NCBI RefSeq assembly: GCF_016545825.1
Contig: NC_052617.1
Location: forward strand, 4,164,001-4,228,000
DNA from: Eucalyptus grandis
Taxonomy: Eukaryota; Streptophyta; Magnoliopsida; Myrtales; Myrtaceae
DNA length: 64,000 nt
Reading direction: 5' to 3'
Position 1 is the stretch's first letter. Each line of letters begins with the position of its first letter. The translations under genes were made by a program, and so were the position numbers. Under the pieces are notes generated by a model that worked only from the letters and a program-made list of their open reading frames with translations, did no database searches and was not told the origin of the DNA. Positions 25,227-35,863 of this stretch are shown here, piece by piece.

Positions 25227-28200
25227 GTAAGGAGGTGTTGCAGCTATCTGGTGGTGCCGTAGGTATGCAAGAGCTTGCCACTATACCACTATACCACTAT
25301 ACCATATGACAGTTTAAGCAGCCCAAGTTGGTCTTTTCACCAAACACCAATACGTATTAGGAGTCCTAAGTTATGGACATATTACAATATTTAGTTGGAC
25401 TCGAAAGTTTACGTCAATAAGTTATAAGCAAATTAAGATAATTACTCCACATCATACAAGTTTTTTGATATGTGACTTTTCTAAAACAATTCATGCGTTC
25501 ATGTTGAGAAGTTCTAGCCCTTCTCTCTCTCCCCCCTCTCTTTTGTATGTCAATGCTTTAATCACCAATTGTGCGGGTTGATTTGGTCGTCTAATTCACC
25601 AATTAGAGCTCGACACTATAGTCAACTTCGCCGCTACTTAGTTGTAGCACAATCAAAATCCAATTAGAAGATTTTCCTCAGTTTGTGATTTGGGCTGCAA
25701 TGCAGGTGGATGACAAGTACCAGTACTCATGCGAGAACAAAGATCTCCAGGTTCACGGGTGGATATGCTTCGACCCTCCGGTGGGGTTCTGGCAAATAAC
25801 GCCGAGCAACGAGTTCCGCTCCGGCGGACTTCTCAAACAGAATCTCACCTCCCATGTCGGCCCCATTACCCTCGCCGTATGTTCGTCAATCTCTCCCCTT
25901 TTCTCTCTAATTCTCGTGGACTTCTTCCCGTCGCGAATTCCTACTTCTCATTTGTTCCGTAGGAGGTCATTGCATTCTCCTAACCCATACATGCAAGAGC
26001 GTGCCATGTTTCAGATGTTCCTGAGTGCTCACTACGGAGGAGACGACCTGGTGCTGAAGCTCGCACCGGGAGAGCCATGGAAGAAGATCTTCGGACCCGT
26101 GTTTTTCTACCTCAACTGCACGTCGGAAAATCCGCTTAAGCTCTGGGACGACGCTAAGGAACAGGTGATAATCAATTGACTAGTCGAGTGAACTGTGTTA
26201 GAGCTCTTTTAAAATCAAGAGTACAGACAGACAGAATGTCGCCTGAGAAAACCGGGGACTCCTGTTGCAGATGTTGAGCGAAGTCCAGGGCTGGCCTTAC
26301 GCCTTTCCGGCCTCGGCGGAATACCAGATTTTGGATCAGCGGGGTTACGTCAATGGGAGGCTAATGATTCGAGACAAGTAATTAAGCTCTGTTGGTTTTG
26401 CGAAATATGTTTTCCTAAAATAGTCTGCTTGCATCCCTTGAATTAATTACTCAATGAAATTATTGATTCATGGATAATGAAAAAACTTTCTGTTCGATCA
26501 TTCTTGTAAACAATATGAGTGTTCAATTTTAGGAAAATATTTTCGAAACCATTAATTCTTCATGAAATAAATGGGTAGACATTAATTAAGTTGCCTATAT
26601 GCATCTATATTTTCAATGAATTGTGAATTATTCCTTAGGTACATCAGCGATACCCTAATCCCTGCCGCCGGGGCGTACGTGGGACTAGCACCTCCGGGAG
26701 AAATCGGGTCGTGGCAAACAGAAGTCAAGGTGAATGATTAGAGAACAAGAAAATATAATCAATCCGTCCCGTTACCTTTGGTCAATCTTTTTGGTGTTAG
26801 AATTACCATTTTTACACATTCTTGTTAAATCAATCCTCAGGGTTACCAATTTTGGACGAAAGCCGACTCGGATGGTTACTTCTCGATCAATAACGTGCGC
26901 ACCGGTGACTATAACATTTATGCGTGGGTGCCTTGCTATGTTGGAGATTATCGAAATGACGAAGTGATTACTATAACGTTAGGTGAGGATTGATTTTTAC
27001 TAACTGCAAATCAATTTACCAAACTTTACACGGAGAGATGAATATTGTGCATGAACCAAAATCCATATATATATTAATCCCCCTTGAGGAATGTGCAATA
27101 GGTTGTCAAGTTGATGTGGGGGATCTTGTGTTTGAGCCTCCTAGAAACGGGCCGACATTGTGGGAGATTGGAGTCCCGGATCGCTCCGCAGCGGAATTCT
27201 ATGTGCCCGACCCGAACCCGAAGTACATCAACAAGCTCTATCTTAATCATCCTGACAAGTAAAGCTCTCAAGACTTGACCGTATAATCTTTTGTTTCTAG
27301 AATTCGAACTATCTCGTTCATGTACATCGAATGAAATTCCATCCCCAAAACCTGCGGGTAACCTTCATGATCACTTCGAGGGGGAAGACATTGTAGTGTC
27401 AATGGAAGATCGAGGTCGTGTCCAATTCGACATTCGACCACTCGGCTGATCATGTCGCTTAAAATAGAGGAAGCTAATTCCGCTTTTCGTATGCAGGTTT
27501 AGGCAATATGGATTATGGGAAAGGTACACCGAACTGTATCCTGACAGTGACTTGATCTATAAGGTCGGTGCGAGTGATTATACAAAAGATTGGTTCTTTG
27601 CACAGGTTCCCAGGTACGCATCTCTTTTATTATGTCACCTTAACCTTAGCCGTTCGTATATATGGCAACGCTTCGCTTTCTGATCGAATTCGAGTTACAG
27701 GAAGATCAACGACAGCACGTACAAAGGAACGACATGGCAAATCAAGTTCAAACTCGACGATGCTCGTCCGTCCGAGACTTACAAGCTGCGTTTGGCACTG
27801 GCCACGGCCAATGTGGCACAACTGGAAGTACTGGCATACGTCCAACTTCTTAGAATTTCACCCGCTCTTGTGATTTCGGTTCGTTTCTGGTGTCATTGAA
27901 TCCGTGCCTCGTTCTCTTTCCAATGTTTCTAGGTTCGAGTCAATAGCCCACAAGCAAATCCTCCTCTGTTTTCGAGCGGCGTGATCGGGCACGACAACAC
28001 TATTGCCCGGCACGGAATCCACGGGCTCTATCGCTTGTACGTCGTCGACGTGCCCGGAGCTCAGCTCGTTGTCGGGGACAACACGGTGTTCCTCTCCCAA
28101 ACCATGAGCACGAGTCCTCTCCAAGGAGTCATGTACGACTACATCCGTTTCGAAGGCCCGCCATCTCCTAATGACAAGAAGGATGCTAAATCTTGGACCT

Positions 28201-28244
28201 GCTCCCGAAATTCCTACGTGCTTGACAATAATGTGCATATTTAG
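23073..28244 (+). CDS. Rhamnogalacturonate lyase (polysaccharide lyase family 4), tandem paralogue without obvious signal peptide
   Basis: Same PL4 family as the gene before it, on the same strand. Exons: 23073-23192, 23628-23749, 23824-23883, 24559-24678, 24776-24895, 25049-25190, 25706-25876, 26015-26164, 26271-26377, 26639-26729, 26841-26982, 27102-27258, 27497-27613, 27701-27827, 27933-28244, giving 685 residues. Exons 2-7 and 9-14 have exactly the lengths of the paralogue; exon 8 is 6 nt shorter. The lyase core (VVMDNGMVQVTIAKPEGFV, FNYMAVGDNRRRHMPLP), the VHGW His (about 245), the FnIII-like part (GYQFWTKADSDGYFSINNV) and the C-terminal domain are intact. The first ATG in frame gives MIRAMMENQNASVAQEGG, which is hydrophilic, so no secretion signal is evident. 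Either the product is intracellular or an upstream 5' exon is missed. The C-terminus has about 18 extra residues. Confidence 0.9.
25194..25221. repeat. (CT)n microsatellite abutting a 5' splice site
   Basis: The CT run starts three bases after the GT donor of exon 25049-25190 in the second lyase gene, so it occupies the start of the intron. Confidence 0.9.
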
Positions 28245-28886
28245 ATATGTCAGAATGAGCTATAGATTCATTTTTAACTTATATTTGACAAACTGAACTG
28301 TCGTATGAATCATTTATATTCAATAAATAAGTCATAAATGGATTTAGAACTATAAAGCCCAAAATAGTATGAGTATTATATAACTTCACAACTTATTTTG
28401 ATTTAATTCACCTCTATGATTTTATGTATTTAAATATGAAAATATTTTAATAATATAGATAAGGTTGAATATGTAATCAGTCGAATATGAGTTATTAAAT
28501 TTTAATAACTTATTTTACGTAAAAATAGGTTAAAACAGAGTAAAATAATGAATTTGGACCGGAGCATTTTCCACCCCACTCGTTCGTTTGATGGGTCTAT
28601 GCATATCAAATAATGGGGTGGCTTGTACAAATTTGCTTCGCTTTGGTCGAAGAACGGAAATTTTCCATTTTTCTTAAACCAAAGATGCGCCAGGAGACAT
28701 CAGCGTTCTTTAACCACCAAAGGAAACACATAAATTATTAGCATAAACTTTGCCTGACGGCAGCTACCTTATAAAAGCGAAAATGCCTAGCGGCTATCAT
28801 TAGAAATTAAAAACCCAAGAGAAGGGAAAAAGAAGAAGAAAAACTCAATCAACTCACTAATATCCCTTCATTTTTTATCAAAGGAA
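28245..28886. other. AT-rich spacer between converging genes
   Basis: Holds the 3' ends of the second lyase gene (+) and of the small minus-strand gene. No coding sequence or transposon is recognised. Confidence 0.5.
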
Positions 28887-29361
28887 TCAAGCGGCTTTGT
28901 CGTGAATCCGCTTCTTGGCGTCCTCGGCGGCGTCCGCCGCGTCCACCTGCATCTTCGCCGTCCGCAAGTCCGCCTCCGTCGCTTCCCTCTCGTTCCTCGC
29001 CCTCATCTTCTTCGCCTGCCACCACGAGACGCGACGGCAACTTCCGCATGTCATGTTATATATATATATATATATATACTTCACGGTCGAATTCGGGTTC
29101 TTGAATTTCCGGGTTTCGGAGCTGATCTCATTACCTGGCCGAGAAGCAGAGCCTTGACGTAGCGAAGGCCTTCCTGCACCGACACGGCGAATGACAGGCA
29201 CTCCTTCTTCGCCCGCGACGTCGCCGACTCCGACGGCGGCGGCGGCGGCGTCGTCCCCCGGCGGCCGCTCCGCTTCCGGTGGAGGGAGCGCGGGCGCCGG
29301 CGTTGCGAGGAGGCGGCGGCGGCGGCGACTGCGGCGGCGATGAGGTGACGATCTCGTCCAT
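28887..29361 (-). CDS. Small conserved plant protein of unknown function, exon 1 apparently frameshifted
   Basis: Two exons on the minus strand. Exon 1 (29361-29135) starts at ATG with MDEIVTSSPPQSPPPPPP and ends at a GTAATG donor. Exon 2 (29015-28887) encodes AKKMRARNEREATEADLRTA onward, a basic/acidic helix ending in HDKAA and TGA. The end of exon 1 reads ECLSFAVSVQEGLRYVKALL followed by LGQ, which joins exon 2 in phase 0. I recall this as a conserved plant core (KKECLSFAVSVQEG...GQAKK), from memory only. That frame is +2 relative to the ATG frame (exon 1 is 227 nt), so the product is broken in the GC-rich middle, around 29210-29320. Either the assembly has an indel there or the gene is damaged. 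A (TA)n run lies in the intron. Confidence 0.6.
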
Positions 29362-29708
29362 GGGTGCAACGCAGCGAAGCGAGATCAGGCAGAGAAGAGC
29401 CAGAAAGTTTCGCTTCACGCGTCTCGAGCCTCTCTTGCTCTTGCGGTTTTCCTTAGGGCCTTCCACGTCAGCGCGGCGTCCGTGCACGTGGCGGTCGTCG
29501 GTCGCCACGTCGCTCCTCCTCGTCGAGCATCCGTGGGCCCGAACCGGGCCGGATCCAGATGAGCATTTCCCGGCGTGAAGTCCAATGGGCCTCGGGATCA
29601 GGCCGTAGGCCCATTGAAGATCGGGGCTCGAGCCCGCGGAGGGCATCCCGGTCAATTCGCTCCTCATCCCGTCCACCTGCTATATATGCCTCTCCGCTTT
29701 GAATCTAG

Positions 29709-29717
29709 GTATAAAAA
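29709..29717 (+). promoter_or_regulatory. Probable TATA box of the TFIIA-gamma gene
   Basis: GTATAAAAAG at about 29709-29718 stands about 300 bp before the start codon and just upstream of a CT-rich leader typical of plant 5'UTRs. The divergent small gene starts 350 bp away on the other strand, so the two genes share a 650-bp intergenic promoter region. Confidence 0.6.
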
Positions 29718-29844
29718 GCCCCAATTCTCTCCCCCTCTCTACTCTCTCTCTCTCTTTCTCTCTCTAACCCCCATTGACGAGCAGAGGAGGAGCTCTCCAG
29801 CTGAAGCGTCCGCTCACTGTCTTCTCTCTCTCTGCGCGCGGTTC

Positions 29845-29846
<2 letters not shown>

Positions 29847-29884
<38 letters not shown>
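29847..29884. repeat. (CT)n microsatellite in the TFIIA-gamma 5'UTR
   Basis: About 18 CT units in the leader upstream of the start codon, preceded by shorter CT runs at 29740-29765. Confidence 0.9.
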
Positions 29885-29886
<2 letters not shown>

Positions 29887-30007
29887 TCTCCGTATCGAAC
29901 GGTTCGTTTTTTTCATCTTGGGTCGTGGAATTCTTGAATCGAATCGATTTCGGTTGGGGGGTTTTTCAATTCGGGGCGCAGATCGGGCGGATCAAAGGGG
30001 GGTGGAA

Positions 30008-31607
30008 ATGGCGACGTTCGAGCTGTACCGGAGGTCGACGATCGGGATGTGCCTGACGGAGACCTTGGACGAGATGGTCTCCAACGGCACCCTCAGCCCC
30101 GAGCTCGCCATCCAAGTCCTCGTCCAGTTCGACAAGGTCCGGATCTGGATTCGAATCTTCGTTTCTTGCTGGTGTTTTTTTTCGTGTTTTGAATTCGAAT
30201 TTGCGCTTGTGTGTTTCGTGTTGAGAGCTGACGACCGTGCGTTTCAGTCCATGACCGAGGCGCTGGAGACCCAGGTCAAGAGCAAGGTCACTATCAAGGT
30301 AAGAAGTCCTCTTCTTGTCGTGCCTCTGTCGTGTTCAGTCGTGATTTCGAGCTGTGCTGTTCGCTGATCGCCTTGACTGTTATCTGAAAAGGCGGACTGG
30401 CAGGAGTAGGTTTCTTATGATGGAACTGTCCTCGAGTAATTCTGGCTGATTGTTAGATGATTGTTTCTCGTGCGGGTTTCTTTCAATTTGTTGCCTTGAT
30501 GATACGTGTTGGTTGGCTTCATACATCCTGGTAGGTGATACTTTGCAGGAGGAGGAGTGCATGGCTTGTGTCGTCATAATTTTTTTTTTTCTTTTATCAA
30601 TAGCTGGATGGTATGTGCTCAATTAGTTGCTTGTATGGCATTTACTATAATGGTATTGTCATTGTCATGGTAATTTCTCCATGTGCGTGCGCAGGGGCAC
30701 GTGCACAGAGGATAGGCATAGGCATAGGCATAGGCATAGGCGTAGGTTGTACTAGGTATTCAGGGATTTGCTGATTGTACAGAGATCTGTTTATTTCATT
30801 TTAAGATGCCATAACAAGCCGATATGCTAATCGCATACCGAATCTTATTAAAGCATTAACGATCAACAGCCGGTCATGTTTAGGTAACTTAAAAAGGAAT
30901 GTAACTTATCTTAAATTAGACCTCTTGTGTTTCTTCGGGGCTAAAAACCCATACCGTTTGGGACATTTCAACATCTACAAGGCTTATGTATGAATTGCAG
31001 ATTGCATGTAATTTGCAAGTTATGTGTTATTTTCTATGTATGGACTCCTCTGGTTCAGTGAAAGTAATTGCCCCTAGGTTTGGCTCATTTTGTTATAGCA
31101 CAACTGGATTAATCTAGACGGAATTTTTGAACTTTGAATGATCTTGGTCGGGTGACTTATGGGACGACTGCAGCCAAGTATACCAGTGCTTGCCCTAATG
31201 CATCAAATACTGCCTCCCAATGAGTATAAGACTCATAGGAGATTTGTCATCGTTTCATCACTTAAGTTGAGAAATATTTGAGAGTGCTGTGAGATTGTTG
31301 AGATCTGCACAGAGCTTCTAGTCTTCTAGGAAGGAGAATTGTATCTTGTTAGCTGATATGTGTGTTTTGAACCTATGCATTCAAACCATCTATTTAGTTT
31401 CAGACTGTGAGCACTGTGAGAAGAAAATTAACATCTTTTTCGAACTTCTCTCATGTTTTGGTTCAGGGACATCTGCACACATACCGGTTCTGCGACAATG
31501 TGTGGACATTCATTCTACAAGGTGCTACCTTTAAGAATGAGGACTCTCCGGAAGAGGTCGGTCGGGTTAAGATCGTCGCATGCGACTCAAAGCTGCTCAC
31601 TCAGTGA
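30008..31607 (+). CDS. TFIIA-S: Transcription initiation factor IIA gamma (small) subunit
   Basis: TFIIA gamma pairs with the TFIIA alpha/beta subunit and stabilises TBP on the TATA box in RNA polymerase II initiation, in the nucleus. Exons 30008-30136, 30248-30298 and 31467-31607 join in phase 0 to give 106 residues, the normal plant length. The N-terminal helical domain begins MATFELYRRSTIGMCLTETL and contains SPELAIQVLVQFDKS. The C-terminal beta domain contains HTYRFCDNVWTFIL and ends in KLLTQ. Residue 39 is Val, as in the common rice TFIIA-gamma5 allele; xa5 has Glu there. Intron 2 (1.2 kb) carries a hexanucleotide repeat. Identification is secure. Confidence 0.97.
30714..30745 (+). repeat. 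(ATAGGC)n hexanucleotide repeat
   Basis: Five to six tandem units of ATAGGC in intron 2 of the TFIIA-gamma gene. Confidence 0.9.
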
Positions 31608-32299
31608 TTTTCGAGTACCAGTTGCATGGTTTGATTCCAGAGACTTTATAATGGCTGGAGACGAGGTGTTTTTCGCCTCTTTACTGTCTTGATCCCTTCT
31701 GTCCATGCGTGTAAATCTCGATGACTGTTGAGAGTTGTAATATGGGTTACTAAATGGATGAGGGTATGTTTATTGTACTTTCCTGACCTTTTGACTATCA
31801 GTTCTGCGCTTGAGGTCAAATAAGATTTATACTGCATTGTTTAACCTAACGAGCTGGAACCACCATGAGAAAAGGTGCTCGAACCGAGCGAAAAGAACTG
31901 CGAAATTGTGGTGGGTGACAGAATTCGAGATCGCTCCACGTTTTGCAAGGGCTTCGGGGGAGGCCTTTTTTAAGTTTGTCGTTGCAGAGGGACCGAGAGA
32001 AAAGAAGATGGAGAGGAAGGAGAGAGAGACGAGGGAAGCGTGTTGTGCTTGATGAGGTTGGTTAGGTCACTACTTGGGTCAAAGAGCTGGCGTCTAGACT
32101 GACTTGACATGTCTTCTTTTGCTTTTATTATTATTATTTTTTTATGTGGCTAATTCATATACATTTTTTTTCTTGTTTTTCTTTAGAAGAGAAGAACAAA
32201 ACTTCACATAAATTAGGGGATCGAAGGGGCCATCACGTGCGATGCACGTGTCATCGCCGGTCAAGTTACTCAGTAACCATCTGTAACAACTAATATTAA
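31608..32299. other. 3' flank of TFIIA-gamma; no gene seen
   Basis: Holds the 3'UTR and non-coding sequence with an A/G-rich stretch near 31990-32030. No transposon or RNA gene is recognised. Confidence 0.5.
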
Positions 32300-33179
32300 T
32301 AGGGGTGATCGGTTCCCGGTTTGGTCCGGTTCCAAGGTGGAATCGGGAACCGAACTGGGAGAATCGGTTCCTAATTTTGGGAACCGTGGACCGGACCGTT
32401 GGTCTTAGGACCAAGAACCGGACCGAACCATCGGTTCCGGTCCGGTCCGGTCCGGTCCAAAAGAATTGACACTTTATTTTTCACTAAAGAATGGCCATTC
32501 ACTAAAGAATAGTCATGCTTTCCCCGACCGATCAATCAAATTCGGTTTTCGAGCAATCTAATAAAATTATTCACACATGTTTCCACGTGCAAAATATTCA
32601 AACTTCACTTGTGTGAATATCAATCATAATTTATGTGTTTCATGCTTAATTTTAAGCATAAAACCCATGAACAACGTGATTAAAGGTTGTGCTTGGCTTA
32701 GGTTTTATAGACAATCTCTCTTCTATACTTTGAATGTTTAGTCGATATGAGACTTTTTAAGGCTTGAAGTACCTTGTCGTTTGCAAGTGAGGGGAGCAAG
32801 AGAGAAAGTGTGAGCATGAGGAGAGTTTTTTTCTATAAATAAAGAGTAACAACAAGAGTTTTGGTGGTCTCTTGGCCACATAAGAAGTTGTTACCTAAAT
32901 TGCAATTCTGATTGCAATAAGTTTCATATATAATATTAATATATTATATGTGTTTATATATTATATGAATATAAATTATATATAAAAAAATTTGGTCCGG
33001 TTCAGGTGGTCCGGTCGGTCCGGTTCCCACCTTGGAATCGGGAATTGGACCAACCGGCTGCCGGTTCCAAGATTAGGAACCGGGAACCGGACCGCCGACC
33101 ATGGGAACCACCCAAAACCGGCCGGTCCGGTCCGGTTCGGTCTTGTTCCGGTTCGGGCGGTTTCCGTTGCACACCCCTA
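32300..33179. mobile_element. Non-autonomous hAT-type DNA element (about 880 bp)
   Basis: The ends are inverted: TAGGGGTGATCGG on the left, and the complement of the right end reads TAGGGGTGTGCAACGG. They are flanked by an 8-bp target duplication, AATATTAA (32292-32299) and AATACTAA (33180-33187), with one mismatch. Both subterminal regions are packed with CCGGTCCGGTTCC-type repeats in inverted orientation. The AT-rich middle (about 32470-32990) encodes no transposase. TAGGGGTG ends plus 8-bp duplications are hallmarks of plant hAT elements; mobilisation would need an autonomous relative elsewhere. Confidence 0.82.
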
Positions 33180-33187
33180 AATACTAA

Positions 33188-33798
33188 CCTGAGTGAAGAG
33201 AATCTCATCATCTCACGCTACTATCGTAAACGACTTATTCAGTTGCATGCAATCTCATTGATTGATGATAACTAGTTCTAGCGAAAGATGAAAACTTCCA
33301 ACCCTCGTCAATTCTCGCTCTACACTCGACACAGTGCCCAATGTCGCGTGACATTTCTGCAGCGTGTCCGTACGAGGCTGGCATTCCCTGATGCCGCTCG
33401 CATGAGTTTCCCAAGCACCGGAAAAATGGGAGCGGACCACGGTGACATCAGCAGGATATCCACATCGAGAACCGTCGATCCGTGTGTGCAAAGCCAATTA
33501 CAATGGGAAGAACCGGTTGGGAGTGGATAGATTCAAGCATCTCACCGCGCTGTGCTGATGCAAACAAGAAAGCGATGCGACTAAAACAGTTGCGCATTGC
33601 TTTGACACACTAATTGCCGATGACAATGACATACCTAGGTTCGAAGGTTTCCTTATTTGCAGCACTCAACTATGTGCGTTGGCCCCCTGCATTGGCCATT
33701 GATCATCCGATTAAGGTTTGTTCTTAAAAGATCAAAGAGACATCTTCAATGACACACATCGAAGTCGCGGGGGACGGTACGTGTGACTAACTCTTCAA
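33188..33798. other. Spacer; no gene seen
   Basis: Unremarkable sequence. Short open frames on both strands lack family features. The right end probably contains the 3'UTR of the minus-strand gene that follows. Confidence 0.4.
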
Positions 33799-34739
33799 TT
33801 AAAGGTTTTGACTATCTTTAGCTGCCTCATACACACCATTGACGAATCTGAGAGCAATTGCAAGACCGGCACCAAAGGCCATTCCTGCAAACAAATACAA
33901 CAGCCAATGAAGAAGAAAAACAACAGACGAAAAGGCGAGACAATTTAATAGACTCAAAAGAAAACAGCGTCGACTCACCTTGCTGGAATGTTATCTTCAT
34001 GGATCTTTCTCCTCCCTTAGGAGGGTGATGGTCGACAGCAGTGGCTGAACAAAAATGCTGACGAGCATATTTAACGTAACAGCTCGTCAGTACTAAATAA
34101 ATTTATGCTTTAGGAATCCAACAATTCGACCTCCCCATTTTTCGCTTTGGCTCTCTGTAGGCAATGGTGTTATATATATCTCTCTGCACTAGTTTCCGAT
34201 GAGCTAAACATCGACCAGCAAGGAAATGCAAATTATGCAGTGCTTAACACGCCAAGAGAAGACATTGCAGAGAGACGAGATTATACGACCTTAACGCTTC
34301 AATACACTAAGAAGAAAACTCACACAAAAACCGGGTTTGTCTTTCTTTCGTTTTCTGTTCCTCAATGAGGCTGAAACTGATCATCGAATATCAGCAAGAC
34401 GCCTCCACAGAACCGGGCATTAAGAAAATAACAGAAAGAGCTTCTACCAACCGGAAAAGTTTGGATTATGATGGCTCTCGCGAGGCACCCACCATCAGAA
34501 CATTCACAAATGAGCAAGAGCAAGAGATTTGAAACGTGTAGACAAGCCATCGCAGTACTTACGTTGATCAACAGCATCACGAGCCTTAGGCAAGCAGAGC
34601 TGACAGCGATTACGGCACACGCGACACAGAACCGAAACCGCCATCATAGGAACTAGCGAAAGCACGACATGTGGTCAGACAGATCGAAATGAAATGAAAT
34701 GATTGCATTTGTCGACAATAATGAATTGGAGATCTTACC
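33799..34739 (-). CDS. Small three-coding-exon gene, 78-residue protein of unknown function
   Basis: Minus strand. Coding exons are 34647-34563, 34044-33979 and 33884-33799; the coding sequence starts at ATG 34647 (or the adjacent ATG 34644). A non-coding leader exon probably ends at 34739, joined at 34652. All borders are GT-AG, the lengths 85, 66 and 86 add up to 79 codons including TAA, and no exon has an internal stop in this phase. The product is Cys-rich at the N-terminus (VLCRVCRNRCQLCLPKARDA). It has a hydrophilic middle (HHPPKGGERS) and then KITFQQGMAFGAGLAIALRF, a glycine/alanine-rich hydrophobic stretch that may be one membrane helix, followed by VNGVYEAAKDSQNL. I do not recognise the family. 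The exons are too short to stand out as open frames, so the call rests on splice logic and needs transcript support. Confidence 0.55.
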
Positions 34740-35860
34740 CTTTTACGTGAACTTGGAGCTGAGGCGTGTCCTGGCAAAGAAAGACGGAGAGAAACGAAAA
34801 TGAGAAGATGTGATATAATATAGTCACTAGCAAATGCTGCATGTACAAATACAGTGAAAATAAAAAGTTTCTTAAGAAAATTAAGCGAATATTTGAAAAT
34901 TCAATCCGTTTCAGTGCGATACGACATGGAAAATTTACATTTGAAAAGTTTCTGAAATTTCAAGAATTGCCTTATTTATATTTGGACCGGCTAGGAGCCT
35001 GAGCTCGATGCCTTTGCCTTCCCATGGCAAGATGCCTGTCGATCCCTTGATCTTCGACGTCAACAGTTTCATCTCTCTTGAACAGATCCAAAACCTTTAT
35101 CTTTGCTAAAAGTAGTTTAGGGTGAAGTGACTAGAATTGTGAACCGATTTTTGGGCATGATTTCCTTGACAAGCGTATGAATATAAGCTTATTATTCAAG
35201 GTTATCCAGCGAGCTAAATTGTAATAGATGTTGATTTGATCTAAGTGCCATGGAACTTAAATAATCACTCATAAAGTTACGAAATTAGAATTTTCGCCGC
35301 GTGACGTATTTGAAGCCATTATCGAAATTACATATAAATTCGTCGAGGGCAATAACCCCCTAAGTAATGCTCATTACTAGTTTCATATTTCATGCTTCAT
35401 TGGAGATTTTTTTTTTTTTTTTTTTTGGGTTACGTCCCTCCTTAAATCTCCTATAAAATACATAAATTGATTTTATTGTCAGCATCTATTCTTGAAAAAT
35501 GCCCCCCACGAATATCAGAAGACGCGACAGAACTTTTCAGACAACTAAATTAAGACATCGCGACATTTAAGATTAAACCTTCCAAGCAGTAGCTATCACT
35601 CGAGTGTCGGCAACTAAGAACTTCATCGTAACTTGCGCTTCCTCAAGCACGTCTTCAAGATGTGGTGCAGGCATTAAGGCGTTGGGTGAACCATTTGATT
35701 CGGAGTGGGAGGTAGTTGGTGATTTAGGTTACATTTATTTCACCCAAGAATTAGCATAAGAATAATAGGCACATCAAATGACTAATGACCACCGCAACTT
35801 TTTTTGATGAGGCAAATTGAAAATGGCACTCAAGTAAGCTCCATATGAAAGTATCGACAC
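34740..35860. other. Spacer; no gene seen
   Basis: AT-rich, with a poly(T) run at about 35408-35426. Holds the promoter of the small minus-strand gene near its left end. Nothing else is recognised. Confidence 0.45.
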
Positions 35861-35863
35861 TTA

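Noticed and set aside
29131..29676. A 181-codon minus-strand open frame upstream of and within the small conserved gene
   Set aside because: Most of it lies upstream of the gene's ATG with no family sense. Its end is arginine-rich translation of a GC repeat, outside the phase needed for exon 2.
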